Assembly: GCF_015070385.1 (NCBI RefSeq)
Contig: NZ_JADCSA010000008.1
Span: 110,981-174,980 of the forward strand
Source: Nocardioides malaquae
GTDB lineage: Bacteria > Actinomycetota > Actinomycetes > Propionibacteriales > Nocardioidaceae
Length of the DNA: 64,000 nt
Reading direction: 5' to 3'
Made by a program: the position numbers and the translations under genes. The notes under the pieces are model-generated. The model searched no databases. It saw only the letters and a program-made list of their open reading frames with translations, and had not been told where the DNA came from. Shown here piece by piece: positions 1 to 8,953 of the stretch. Every line of letters begins with the position of its first letter. Position 1 is the stretch's first letter.

Positions 1-464
1 CCGCCCTGCCGGTCGACCTGCTGCTGCCCCGGCTGCGCGAGCTCGGGCAGGCGCCCGTCGTGGAGGCCGCCGACGGCACGGTGCACGTCGCGCGACCCGA
101 CCTGCAGCGCGCCCGCACCCCACGTACGCCCTCGCCCACCGCCACCGCGCGCGCCCGGGAGACGGCCCAGGTCGCCCGCGTCGTGGCGGCCGTGCGGGCC
201 GGTGACCGGGCCGCCGCCGCGGCGGGCGAGCGACCCACCTCTGCCACCACTCCCCTGACTGCCCTGGCACTGCTGCGCGACGCGATCGACCAGGAAGCCA
301 CGGTCCTGATCGGCTATGTCGACAACCACGGCACCAGCACCGACCGGATCGTCGACCCGCTACGGCTCGAGGGTGGGCAGCTGCTCGCCTACGACCACCG
401 CAGCGAGGACGAGAGGACCTTCTCGGTGCACCGGATCACGAAGGTCGGGCAGGCGGCGGACTGA
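1..464 (+). CDS. Helicase-associated protein, C-terminal part (partial)
   Basis: The gene starts before the window and the reading frame begins at base 3. About 153 residues are visible. The tail, from roughly base 265, reads as a WYL-like fold (ALLRDAIDQEATVLIGYVDN, then IVDPLRLEGGQLLAYDHRSE, then a TFSVHRI strand). Such a tail closes the 'helicase-associated domain' proteins commonly found just upstream of XPB-type helicases in actinobacteria. The XPB helicase about 0.9 kb downstream on the same strand fits this. The middle is Ala/Arg-rich and looks like a linker. The last 29 bases overlap the 3' end of the opposite-strand membrane gene. The family call is inferred from the tail plus context. 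Confidence 0.75.
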   Translation, partial: ALPVDLLLPRLRELGQAPVVEAADGTVHVARPDLQRARTPRTPSPTATARARETAQVARVVAAVRAGDRAAAAAGERPTSATTPLTALALLRDAIDQEATVLIGYVDNHGTSTDRIVDPLRLEGGQLLAYDHRSEDERTFSVHRITKVGQAAD

Positions 465-1278
465 CTCCCTGCCCAGCGCCCGGCCCCGTCTCGGGTGCTG
501 CGGTGGACGAGGGACCACGACCGTGGCGCCACAGCTGCCGCCACGCTCGACCTGCGTACGCCAGTCCCACCACCCACGCCAGCACCATGCCCGGCCACGA
601 GAGCCACCAGGGGGCGCGGGCAAGGGCGAACACCACCAGCAGGCAGAACGACAGCACGAGCGATGTCGTGGCCAGGCGCAGCTGCGGCAGACCCGGAGTC
701 GTGAAGTCGGCACGGTGGTGTCGCCACTGCTGCGGCACCCACGCCAGGCACAGCACTCCCATCAGCACGAACCACACCGCGACCTGACCCTCGAACCCGA
801 CGGCCTGCGGCCGGCCGCGGAAGCTGGCCCAGCCGACACCCGAGGCGTCGACGACGCCCAGCGCCGTGTCGTCGCGCAGCAGGAGCACGACGGGCTTCTC
901 CCAGTCGATGCGGCGGCGCGCAGTGACGCCGAGGTCGATGGGGACCTCCCGCGTGGCCGCTGACCCCGGCTCCACCCGGTAGGTGACGTACTCGTTGTCG
1001 CGGCCCCTCGCGGCGTCCGTGACCCGGAGGTCCACCACCAGATGTGCCGTGGAGCAGGGGGTCGTGACGCACCCCCGGGAAGAGTTCTCCCAGGCGGCCC
1101 GGACGTCCCGGTTCTCCCAGGCCCGGACGTCCTCACGTGTCTCGGCGACGCCGTCCGCGAAGCCCCACCCCAGCCCCCACAGCGCGAACGCCAGCGGCAG
1201 CAGCCACGCCACGTGCCACCGCGACGGCCGACGCCTGTGGAGCCAGTTGCCCTCGAGGCGCTCGCGGCTGAAGTCCAT
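436..1278 (-). CDS. Hypothetical multi-pass membrane protein
   Basis: A 280-aa protein of unrecognised family. A hydrophobic helix at about residues 22-45 is followed by a hydrophilic, presumably extracytoplasmic, domain of about 120 residues with two Cys close together (CVTTPCS) that could form a disulfide. Three further hydrophobic segments follow at about 165-190 and 205-250, and the tail is Pro/Gly-rich. The ATG at 1278 is preceded by an AGGCAGGG-like ribosome site. It sits between the helicase-associated gene and the XPB helicase on the opposite strand, and its 3' end overlaps the former by 29 bases. The layout is that of single-domain DUF3592-type membrane proteins, but I cannot confirm the family. 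Confidence 0.7.
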   Translation of the reverse strand: MDFSRERLEGNWLHRRRPSRWHVAWLLPLAFALWGLGWGFADGVAETREDVRAWENRDVRAAWENSSRGCVTTPCSTAHLVVDLRVTDAARGRDNEYVTYRVEPGSAATREVPIDLGVTARRRIDWEKPVVLLLRDDTALGVVDASGVGWASFRGRPQAVGFEGQVAVWFVLMGVLCLAWVPQQWRHHRADFTTPGLPQLRLATTSLVLSFCLLVVFALARAPWWLSWPGMVLAWVVGLAYAGRAWRQLWRHGRGPSSTAAPETGPGAGQGVSPPPARPS

Positions 1279-1350
1279 GCGGTCACCCTGCCTTTCTGCG
1301 GGACCGCTTCCGCGCCCGGGTCGTCATGCGGACGCCCGTAGGATCGCTGG

Positions 1351-2985
1351 GTGAACGACGGCCCCCTGATCGTGCAGTCCGACAAGACGCTGCTGCTGGA
1401 GATCGACCACGAGCAGGCCCACGAGTGCCGCCGGGCGATCGCGCCCTTCGCCGAGCTGGAGCGCTCGCCGGAGCACGTGCACACCTACCGGTTGACGCCG
1501 CTGGGCCTGTGGAACGCGCGCGCCGCGGGCCACGACGCCGAGGAGGTCGTCGACACCCTGCTGACCTACAGCCGCTACGCCGTGCCCCATGCCCTGCTCG
1601 TCGACGTCGCCGAGACGATGGCGCGCTACGGCCGGCTCCGGTTGGAGAAGCACCCGGTGCACGGGCTCGTGCTCGTGACGACCGACCGCCCGGTGCTGGA
1701 GGAGGTGCTGCGCGCCAAGCGGATCAAGGGCATGCTCGGCGACCGCATCGACGACGACACGGTGGCGGTGCACCCCTCCGAGCGCGGCAACCTCAAGCAG
1801 GCCCTGCTCAAGCTGGGCTGGCCCGCGGAGGACTGGGCAGGCTATGTCGACGGCGAGGCGCACCCCATCGACCTGGTCGAGGAGGGCTGGGCGTTGCGCG
1901 ACTACCAGCGCGACGCCGCCGAGTCGTTCTGGCACGGCGGCTCGGGCGTCGTGGTGCTGCCCTGCGGCGCCGGCAAGACCATCGTCGGCGCCTCCGCCAT
2001 GGCGCACGCCCGCGCCACGACGCTGATCCTGGTCACCAACACCGTCTCCGCGCGGCAGTGGAAGGACGAGCTGCTGCGACGCACGACGCTCACCGAGGAC
2101 GAGATCGGCGAGTACTCCGGCGCCGTCAAGGAGGTCCGGCCCGTCACCATCGCGACCTACCAGGTGCTGACGACTCGGCGGAAAGGTGTCTACCCCCACC
2201 TTGAGCTGCTCGACGCCCGCGACTGGGGCCTCATCGTCTACGACGAGGTGCACCTGCTGCCCGCCCCGATCTTCCGGATGACCGCCGACCTGCAGGCCCG
2301 CCGCCGCATCGGCCTGACCGCGACCCTGGTGCGCGAGGACGGTCGCGAGGGCGACGTCTTCTCCCTCATCGGGCCCAAGCGCTACGACGCCCCGTGGAAG
2401 GACATCGAGGCGCAGGGCTGGATCGCGCCCGCCGACTGCGCCGAGGTGCGCGTGAGCCTCACCGACGCCGAGCGACTGACGTACGCCGTCGCGGAGAGCG
2501 AGGACAAGTACCGTCTGGCGGCCTGCACGCCGCGCAAGCTCGAGGTCGTACGCCGTCTGGTCGAGCTGCACTCCGACCAACCGACGCTGGTGATCGGGCA
2601 GTACATCGACCAGCTCGACGAGATCGCCGAGATGCTCGACGCGCCGGTCATCAAGGGCGAGACGAGCGTGAAGGAGCGCCAGCGGCTCTTCGACGCCTTC
2701 CGGTCCGGTGAGATCTCGCTGCTGGTGGTCAGCAAGGTGGCCAACTTCTCCATCGACCTGCCCTCGGCGGAGGTCGCGATCCAGGTCAGCGGTTCCTTCG
2801 GCTCGCGTCAGGAGGAGGCGCAGCGCCTGGGCCGGCTGCTGCGACCCAAGGACGAAGGGAAGTCCGCGCACTTCTACACGCTGGTGTCGCGAGACACCGT
2901 CGATGCCGACTTCGCCGCGAACCGGCAGCGGTTCCTCGCCGAGCAGGGGTACGCCTACCGCATCGTCGACGCGAGCGACCTGTAG
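1351..2985 (+). CDS. XPB/Rad25-type DNA repair helicase (SF2)
   Basis: A 544-aa superfamily 2 helicase of the bacterial XPB type. An N-terminal damage-recognition-like region occupies about residues 1-170. The first RecA lobe carries Walker A (CGAGKT, K209), a DEVH box at 298-301 and the TAT motif in GLTATLVRED. The second lobe has the motif VI region QRLGRLLRPK near 490. Full-length bacterial XPB proteins are about 540-560 aa, so this one is complete. They unwind DNA from 3' to 5' using ATP and are thought to act in repair. The GTG start at 1351 is chosen because a TAGGAT box (1339-1344) lies six bases upstream with no Shine-Dalgarno, implying a leaderless mRNA. The helicase-associated gene at the left edge is its usual neighbour. 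Confidence 0.92.
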   Translation: MNDGPLIVQSDKTLLLEIDHEQAHECRRAIAPFAELERSPEHVHTYRLTPLGLWNARAAGHDAEEVVDTLLTYSRYAVPHALLVDVAETMARYGRLRLEKHPVHGLVLVTTDRPVLEEVLRAKRIKGMLGDRIDDDTVAVHPSERGNLKQALLKLGWPAEDWAGYVDGEAHPIDLVEEGWALRDYQRDAAESFWHGGSGVVVLPCGAGKTIVGASAMAHARATTLILVTNTVSARQWKDELLRRTTLTEDEIGEYSGAVKEVRPVTIATYQVLTTRRKGVYPHLELLDARDWGLIVYDEVHLLPAPIFRMTADLQARRRIGLTATLVREDGREGDVFSLIGPKRYDAPWKDIEAQGWIAPADCAEVRVSLTDAERLTYAVAESEDKYRLAACTPRKLEVVRRLVELHSDQPTLVIGQYIDQLDEIAEMLDAPVIKGETSVKERQRLFDAFRSGEISLLVVSKVANFSIDLPSAEVAIQVSGSFGSRQEEAQRLGRLLRPKDEGKSAHFYTLVSRDTVDADFAANRQRFLAEQGYAYRIVDASDL

Positions 2986-3048
2986 GGCTGGGGCAGGCGG
3001 GCCCACGATGCGCCCGAAGTTGTCGGTGGACGCTGGTTGGGTTGAGTC

Positions 3049-4503
3049 ATGGAAGCCACCGCCACTGTCGCCCCTGAATTGGGTGACCTGACTGCCGCCG
3101 AGTTGCTCGGTGCGGCGCGTCAGCGACGCTCGGTGGTGCAGCGTGGCGAGGCCGATCTCCTGGCGATCGCGTACGAGTGGGCCGTGGCGCATCCTGCTGA
3201 CGAGGACGGTTGGAACGCGGCGGCGTTCCATCACCCGTTGGGTGATGAGCCGATCTCCGGTGACGGCACGCCGCTGGTGGCGGAGTTCTGCATCCCCGAG
3301 CTCGGGGCTGCGTTGGGGATCTCCACCGACGCGGCGAAGAAGCTGATCGGCCAGGCGATCGAGATGGTCCACCGCCTGCCGCGGGTGTGGCGCCGCGTGC
3401 AGTCCGGGCGGGTGCCGGTGTGGCGCGCGAAGCAGGTCGCCGAGGCGACGATCCACTGCGACCCTGCCCTGACGCCGGAGGCGATGGCGTGGATCGACGC
3501 GCAGGTGTCGCCGTTCCTGGAGAAGATCGGTCGCGCGCAGATGGAGCGCATCGTGGCGCAGGCGATCGAGCTCTACGGGTTGGCGGCCCAGGAGCCGTCG
3601 CGGGATGAGGACAACGACGGCCGGTACGTCCACATCCACACCCCGATCGGGCCGTTCACCGGTTCGATGCGCATCGAGGCGGAGGTCTCGAACGCCGACG
3701 GGCACGACCTCGCCCACGCCCTCGCCGCGGGCGCGGCGGCGCTCAAGGCCGGTGGCTCCACCGCGTCACTGGACGTGCGGCGGTCGATGGCGCTGGGCGA
3801 GCTGGCGCGGCAGCAGACCTCGCTCGACCTGGCCAACGCTGAGTTCGAAGGCGACGACGGTGGCAGTGACGGCACTGGCACGGTGGCTGGCGCCGCCGAC
3901 TCCGCCGACGGAACGGTGCAGCGCAAGGCCCGGCGGGTCGACCTGCACCTGCACTTCACCGCCGAGGTCCAGCCCGACGGCACCACCGGGATCAACCCGA
4001 TCGGGTTCCTCGAGAACGGCCAGAAACTGGCCCTGCTGTCGCAGGTCCGGTCGTGGGTGCGGGGCACGCACACCGAGGTGCGGATCCTGCCGGTGATCGA
4101 CCTCAACGAACAGATCACCACGAGCAGGTACGAACCCACCGACCGGCTCCGGCGCCAGGTCATTCTCCGGGACCGCACCTGCGTGTTCCCGTGGTGCACC
4201 AGACCAGCCAGGTCCTGCGACCTCGACCACGTCGAACCCTTCGACCACGACGCTGCCGGTGAAGACCGGCCACAACCAGGGCTGACCGCTACCCACAACC
4301 TGGCTCCCCTGTGCCGCGCTCACCACCGGTTGAAGACGCACACCGGATGGCGCCTCACCTCACCCGCCAGCGGCGTCTTCGAGTGGACCAGCCCCCACGG
4401 TCAACGCTTCCGACGCGACCGCCACGGCACCCACGACCTCACCCAGAGGCCAGACGGCGAACCACCACCCGTCCCGACCCCACGCTCCGCACCCACAGCC
4501 TGA
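3049..4503 (+). CDS. HNH endonuclease with DUF222 (13E12 repeat family)
   Basis: A 484-aa protein with an N-terminal DUF222 domain (about residues 10-330) and a C-terminal HNH nuclease. The HNH part shows CVFPWC at 378-383, then the catalytic-type DLDHVEPFDH, then a CRAHHRLKT zinc/metal segment near 425. These proteins occur in many copies in Nocardioides and Mycobacterium genomes (the 13E12 repeats). Their biological role is unsettled: mobile-element-like spread and DNA cleavage are both proposed. All metal-binding Cys and His residues expected for the fold appear intact. It is followed by a hairpin terminator and faces the GntR gene tail to tail. The ATG at 3049 is well supported by the protein start. 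Confidence 0.9.
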   Translation: MEATATVAPELGDLTAAELLGAARQRRSVVQRGEADLLAIAYEWAVAHPADEDGWNAAAFHHPLGDEPISGDGTPLVAEFCIPELGAALGISTDAAKKLIGQAIEMVHRLPRVWRRVQSGRVPVWRAKQVAEATIHCDPALTPEAMAWIDAQVSPFLEKIGRAQMERIVAQAIELYGLAAQEPSRDEDNDGRYVHIHTPIGPFTGSMRIEAEVSNADGHDLAHALAAGAAALKAGGSTASLDVRRSMALGELARQQTSLDLANAEFEGDDGGSDGTGTVAGAADSADGTVQRKARRVDLHLHFTAEVQPDGTTGINPIGFLENGQKLALLSQVRSWVRGTHTEVRILPVIDLNEQITTSRYEPTDRLRRQVILRDRTCVFPWCTRPARSCDLDHVEPFDHDAAGEDRPQPGLTATHNLAPLCRAHHRLKTHTGWRLTSPASGVFEWTSPHGQRFRRDRHGTHDLTQRPDGEPPPVPTPRSAPTA

Positions 4504-4519
4504 CCGCACTCGACCACAG

Positions 4520-4541
4520 CCCGTACGCACACGCGTACGGG
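4520..4541. terminator. Hairpin terminator between convergent genes
   Basis: A perfect 9-bp stem CCCGTACGC/GCGTACGGG with an ACAC loop lies 16 bases after the HNH gene stop and before the end of the GntR gene. It has no U-tract, as is usual in high-GC actinobacteria, and could serve both strands. Confidence 0.6.
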
Positions 4542-4615
4542 CCAGTGGTGCGTCCGGCACTCCCCTCCGACCCTCGAACGGACAGCGCGGACGGGAGTAG
4601 AGCCCGGGGCCAGGC

Positions 4616-5335
4616 TCAGTTGGCGGGGCCCAGCTGGAGGTGGAGGGTGAAGCGGTCGGTGCGGTAGACGCTGCTGGAGACCTCGACCACGCGCTCGTCG
4701 TGCAACGCCCGGCGGGCGACCCGCAGGACGGGGCTCGGGTCCTCGCCGGTGAGGTCGAGCAGCGTCCGCTCCTCGTCGCTGACCAGGTCCGCACGGATGG
4801 CGTCCTCCGACCAGGTCGGACGCAGCTGGTGACGGTCCAGGGCCTGGTAGAGGCTCTCGGGCAGCGCGTCCAGCAACCCCGGCACGGTCTCGGGGGTGAG
4901 GTAGGCGTCCTGGATGCAGATCGTCTCGCCACCGGCGCGGCGAATCCGCTTCCAGTGCACGACCGCGGCGCCGGGATCCGTCTGCAGCGCCCGAGCCACA
5001 CCGGGCCCGGCCTGCTCGAGTCGGGCGAGGACCGTGGTCGACTCCGCCACCTGTCCGCGACGGGCCACCACCTCGCTGAAGCTGGTCACCTGCCCACGCT
5101 CGCGGCGGGGGCGAGCGACGAAGGTGCCACGGCCGGGCATCCGCTCGAGGAGGCCCTCGACGACCAGTGCGTCCAGTGCCTGGCGGACCGTCATCCGGGC
5201 CACGCCGAACTGGCTGACGAGCTCCCGCTCCGACGGCGCCGGAGTGCCCGGGGCGGCGCCCTGCACGAGGCTGCGCACGTGCTCGCGCACCACCACGTGC
5301 TTCAGCTCTCGCGCCGCCTCGACCCCTTGCTCCAC
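4616..5335 (-). CDS. GntR-family transcriptional regulator (HutC type, UTRA domain)
   Basis: A 239-aa regulator with an N-terminal winged helix (SERELVSQFGVARMTVRQAL, about residues 30-50, followed by the wing GRGTFVARP) and a C-terminal UTRA effector-binding domain (about 95-235). Members bind a small metabolite and repress nearby genes. No obvious catabolic operon is adjacent, so the ligand is unknown. I chose the GTG at 5335 because a TATCCT -10 box lies at 5342-5347, six bases upstream, making it a leaderless start. The open frame continues upstream to 5617, but that part overlaps the end of the ABC permease gene and has no ribosome site. It ends tail to tail with the HNH gene. Confidence 0.88.
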   Translation of the reverse strand: MEQGVEAARELKHVVVREHVRSLVQGAAPGTPAPSERELVSQFGVARMTVRQALDALVVEGLLERMPGRGTFVARPRRERGQVTSFSEVVARRGQVAESTTVLARLEQAGPGVARALQTDPGAAVVHWKRIRRAGGETICIQDAYLTPETVPGLLDALPESLYQALDRHQLRPTWSEDAIRADLVSDEERTLLDLTGEDPSPVLRVARRALHDERVVEVSSSVYRTDRFTLHLQLGPAN

Positions 5336-5408
5336 CTCGGCAGGATAGGTCGGCCCACAGGCCCACGTCCGGCGAATCGGCAAGGCTTGACCGCCCCGCG
5401 CCGGCCCC

Positions 5409-8012
5409 TCAGTCGGTGCCGATGGCCTGCAGCACGTCCAGCTGCGCGGCCCGACGAGCCGGCAGCACGGCCGCGACGACACCCACCACCAGCGCCACCA
5501 GACCGAACGCCGCGAGCTGGTCCCACGGCACCGAGATGACCTCGAGTCCCTGGTCGCGCAGCGAGTGCATGAGGGCGATCCCGAAGCCCACCCCCAGGCC
5601 CACCCCCAGGGTCGCACCCAGCATCGCGATCACCACCGACTCCACGGTGATCATCCGCCGCAGCTGGCTGCGTTGCAGTCCGATGGCCCGCAACAGCCCG
5701 ATCTCCCTGGTGCGTTCGATCACCGAGAGGGCCAGCGTGTTCACGATGCCGAGCACCGCGATCAGCAGCGCCAGTCCGAGCAGGGCGAAGATCATCAGCA
5801 CCAGCTGGTCGATCGGCTCGCGCTGCTCCGCCGCGAAGGCGGCCTGGTCCTTCAACGTCAACGTGGGGAGCCGGCCGATCACCCCCTCCAGCTGGCTCTC
5901 CAGCACGGGGCCGGGAGAGGTCACGTCGACCACCAGCAGGTTGTCGCGGTCGGGCAGGCCCGCGCGCAGCAGCGTCCGCGGGTCGGTGACGACCGGGAAG
6001 GGAAGCACCGGGTTGTCGGCGAAGATGCCGACCACGTCAAGCCTCAGGCGACGGCCGTTGACCTGCATCGCGAGGGTGTCCCCCACCGCGAGGCCCTCCT
6101 GCTCCGCGTGGGACTCCCCCACGATCACGGTCCCCGGGGCCAACCGCGAGTCGTCACCGCGCAGCACCTCCACCCCGAGCAGTCCCCGCAGCGCCGGGAG
6201 TCGGGCTGCGGTCAGACCCTGCGGCCGCCCTCCCTCGCCTCCCTCCAGCTCGCCGAAGGTGAACCGCACCGGCGCCACCCTCTCGACGCCGTCGACCCGA
6301 CCCATCCGTCGGGCGATCGAGGCCGAGAACGGCTGACCCACGATGCTCGAGACGACGTAGTCGCCGCGGAAGTTGGTCTCCAGGGCGCGGTCGACGCTGG
6401 CCTTGGCCGAGTCGCCGACGATCGCCATCGTGCTGGCGAGCGCCAGGCCGATCATGAGCGCCGAGGCCGTCGCCGTCGTCCGTCGCGGGTTGCGCAGCGA
6501 GTTCTGCCCGGCCAGGAGACCCACCGAGCCCATCAGGGCCGAGAAGAGGGCCCGCGCCCCGAGCAGGAAGGGCTGGCAGATCACCGGCGCCGCCGCTGAC
6601 ACCCCCAGCAGGATCGCCAGGATCCCTCCACCCACGAACCAGCCGGCGCGGTCCACCGTGCCCATCAGCCCGAGGGCCAGGGCCCCGCCCCCCGCGGCCC
6701 CCAGGGCGAGACCGCCCAGGAACCGGCGACGCAACGAGGTCTCCGGCAACGCGACCTCGTCGCGCATCGCCTGGATCGGGGCGATGCGGGCCGTGCGTCG
6801 GGCCGGGAACCAGGCCGCCACCATCGTGACCACGATGCCCACCGCGTAGGACGCCACGAAGGTGCGCGGGGCGAAGACCAGGGGTTGGCCGGAGAGGTCG
6901 AGCCCGAAGGTGCCGAACAGGGTCCGGATCGCCATCGCGAGCAGCACCCCCAGACCGATGCCGAGCGTCGACCCGACCACGCCCAGCACGAACGCCTCCA
7001 CCAGCACCGAGGCGCTCACCTGGCGGCGCGAGGCGCCGAGCGCCCGGAAGAGCGCCAGCTCCTTGCTGCGTTGGGCCACCAGGATCGAGAAGGTGTTGAC
7101 GATGAGGAAGGCGCCGACCACGAGCGAGATGCCCGCGAAGATCAGCAGGAACGTGGTGAGGAAGGAGATGCCCTGCAGCAGCAGGGAGGAGGACTCGTCG
7201 GCCACGTCGTCACCGGTGCGGGCCTCGTAGCCAGCAGGAAGCACCTCGGCCACCCGGTCGCGCAGCTCCTCCTGCGTGACCCCCGGCGCCGCCGTGACCC
7301 AGGCGGAGTGGAACCGGTTTCGACCCCCCAGGAAGAGCCGTTGCGCCGTACGCGTGTCGAAGGCGGTCCACGTCGCCCCGCTGAAGGATCCCCCTTCGGC
7401 GAAGTCCGCGATGCCGACGAGGGTGGGCTTCAGGACACGCTCACCACCGGTGAAGAGGGTGACCTCCTCGCCGACGGCGTAGCCCGACCGCTGGGCCGTG
7501 AGGGCGTCCAGCACCACCTCACCGCGGCGCTTCGGCGGGTCGCCGCGCACGATCTGCAGACCCACCAGCCCCTGGCCGGCGGGAGCGCCCGTCCAGTTGG
7601 ACCCCAGCGACGGCGCCCCGAAGGCGGCCACGGCCTTGCCGTTCTTGTCGATGACGAAGACCGCGGCGTCGAGGACGTTGCCGTCGGCCCGTGCGGCCCC
7701 CTCGACCCGGGCCAGCCGCTTGACCAGCCGCGCGGGCAGGGTCGGGGTGTCCCTCTCCGACGCCCCCGCGCCACCCTGGCCCGCCCCGGGCGCACCGGCG
7801 CCGCCGGGGATCGACGCCGCGTCGTCGGAGGTGACGGGCGTGACCACGACGTCACCCACCGTCGAGGCGAAGAGCGCGGTGAAGCTGCGGTTCAGCGTGT
7901 CGGTGAAGACCAGGGTGCCGGCCACGAAGGCGACGCCGAGCACGATCGCGAAGGTGCTCATCACCAGCCGCACCTTGCGCGCGAGCAGGCTCTTCAGAGC
8001 AGCCCGGAGCAT
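5409..8012 (-). CDS. ABC transporter permease, FtsX/MacB type
   Basis: An 867-aa permease with the duplicated FtsX architecture. A TM helix near residues 15-38 is followed by a large extracytoplasmic domain (about 40-270) and three TMs. After a linker the same plan repeats: one TM near 500, a second extracytoplasmic domain and three C-terminal TMs. The motif RSKELALFRALGASRRQV is the typical FtsX cytoplasmic loop and recurs as RTREIGLLRAIGLQRSQL. Such permeases work by mechanotransmission with an ATPase partner, moving lipids, peptides or drugs, or driving cell-wall enzymes. The ATPase gene ends only two bases upstream, so the two form an operon. The substrate cannot be read from the sequence. 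Confidence 0.92.
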   Translation of the reverse strand: MLRAALKSLLARKVRLVMSTFAIVLGVAFVAGTLVFTDTLNRSFTALFASTVGDVVVTPVTSDDAASIPGGAGAPGAGQGGAGASERDTPTLPARLVKRLARVEGAARADGNVLDAAVFVIDKNGKAVAAFGAPSLGSNWTGAPAGQGLVGLQIVRGDPPKRRGEVVLDALTAQRSGYAVGEEVTLFTGGERVLKPTLVGIADFAEGGSFSGATWTAFDTRTAQRLFLGGRNRFHSAWVTAAPGVTQEELRDRVAEVLPAGYEARTGDDVADESSSLLLQGISFLTTFLLIFAGISLVVGAFLIVNTFSILVAQRSKELALFRALGASRRQVSASVLVEAFVLGVVGSTLGIGLGVLLAMAIRTLFGTFGLDLSGQPLVFAPRTFVASYAVGIVVTMVAAWFPARRTARIAPIQAMRDEVALPETSLRRRFLGGLALGAAGGGALALGLMGTVDRAGWFVGGGILAILLGVSAAAPVICQPFLLGARALFSALMGSVGLLAGQNSLRNPRRTTATASALMIGLALASTMAIVGDSAKASVDRALETNFRGDYVVSSIVGQPFSASIARRMGRVDGVERVAPVRFTFGELEGGEGGRPQGLTAARLPALRGLLGVEVLRGDDSRLAPGTVIVGESHAEQEGLAVGDTLAMQVNGRRLRLDVVGIFADNPVLPFPVVTDPRTLLRAGLPDRDNLLVVDVTSPGPVLESQLEGVIGRLPTLTLKDQAAFAAEQREPIDQLVLMIFALLGLALLIAVLGIVNTLALSVIERTREIGLLRAIGLQRSQLRRMITVESVVIAMLGATLGVGLGVGFGIALMHSLRDQGLEVISVPWDQLAAFGLVALVVGVVAAVLPARRAAQLDVLQAIGTD

Positions 8013-8014
8013 GC

Positions 8015-8800
8015 TCAGACCTCGTGGGCGACCGCGGTCATGGCGGTCATGATCTCCAGCACCCGCTCGCGCGTGGGCTGGCGGATCTCCTCGACGATCC
8101 GTCCGTCGGCGAGGAAGATGACGCGATCGGTGTAGGCCGCCGCCACGGCGTCGTGGGTCACCATCACGATGGTCTGGCGGTGCTCGTCGACCGAGCGACG
8201 CAGGAGGGCCAGCACCTCGGCCCCGGAGTGGGAGTCGAGGTTGCCGGTCGGTTCGTCGGCGAAGACGATCCGCGGGCGGCTGACCAGGGCCCGGGCCACT
8301 GCGACGCGCTGCTGCTGACCGCCGGAGAGCTCGTTGGGCTTGTGGTCGAGCCGGTCACCCAGGCCGACGGTGCGGATGACGTTGCGGTACCACCGGCGGT
8401 CGGGCTTGCGACCCGCGATCGAGAGCGGCAGGAGGATGTTCTCCTCCGCGGTCAGGGTCGGCACCAGGTTGAACGACTGGAAGACGAAGCCGATCTCGTC
8501 GCGCCGCAGCGCGGTGAGGGCGTCGTCACCCAGGCGTCCGATCTCCTGGTTGCCGATCCACACCTCGCCGGCGTCGGCCTTGTCGAGCGCCGCACAACAG
8601 TGCATCAAGGTCGACTTGCCCGAGCCGCTCGGCCCCATGACGGCGGTGAACTCGCCGGCCTCGATGTCGAGGCTGACCCCGTCGAGGGCGCGCACCTGTG
8701 ACTGGCCGGTGCCGTAGACGCGGGCCAGGTCGCGGACGCGCGCGGCCGGAGGGCCGAGCTCATGGGGAGGCTCGGCCGCGTGACCCACGGCGCCGTGCAT
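8015..8800 (-). CDS. ABC transporter ATP-binding protein (MacB/LolD type)
   Basis: A 261-aa ATPase of the LolD/MacB class. It has Walker A GPSGSGKST, the Q-loop in GFVFQSFNLVPTLTAEEN, the signature LSGGQQQRVAVARAL, Walker B IVFADEPTGNLD and the switch His in MVTHDAVAA. The EPTGNLD form is characteristic of FtsX-coupled ATPases, and the permease follows after two bases. The ATG at 8800 is preferred over one at 8818 because GGAGAAGGTGGGG sits immediately upstream at SD distance. A candidate -10 box and a 28-base dyad lie 50-80 bases upstream. Confidence 0.93.
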   Translation of the reverse strand: MHGAVGHAAEPPHELGPPAARVRDLARVYGTGQSQVRALDGVSLDIEAGEFTAVMGPSGSGKSTLMHCCAALDKADAGEVWIGNQEIGRLGDDALTALRRDEIGFVFQSFNLVPTLTAEENILLPLSIAGRKPDRRWYRNVIRTVGLGDRLDHKPNELSGGQQQRVAVARALVSRPRIVFADEPTGNLDSHSGAEVLALLRRSVDEHRQTIVMVTHDAVAAAYTDRVIFLADGRIVEEIRQPTRERVLEIMTAMTAVAHEV

Positions 8801-8850
8801 GTCCCCACCTTCTCCCATCGTGCCAACTGGCCCGTCCCCGCTGCCCCTGC

Positions 8851-8882
8851 GTGACTGTCGGTGCAGCCGACGAGTCACGATA
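8851..8882 (-). promoter_or_regulatory. Dyad operator overlapping the ABC operon promoter
   Basis: A -10-like TATCGT (8877-8882, minus strand) overlaps the edge of an interrupted palindrome: GTGACT (8851-8856) and AGTCAC (8873-8878) flank an inner TCGG/CCGA pair. This position would place a repressor over the -10 and start point. No -35 match is convincing. Confidence 0.4.
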
Positions 8883-8918
8883 GTGCCCACCGGCATCGGC
8901 GGAGGCCGCTTTCCAGCC

Positions 8919-8947
8919 TTGCCCGTCGAACAGGTGTTCGATATCGT
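8919..8947 (+). promoter_or_regulatory. Promoter of the AlkB-like gene
   Basis: TTGCCC (8919-8924), a 17-base spacer and TATCGT (8942-8947) form a good housekeeping sigma promoter. Six bases later comes the ATG at 8954, so the transcript should be leaderless. Confidence 0.6.
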
Positions 8948-8953
8948 GGCGCG

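Noticed and set aside
1324-3717. A 797-codon minus-strand open frame opposite the XPB helicase
   Set aside because: Antisense artefact spanning two unrelated real genes.
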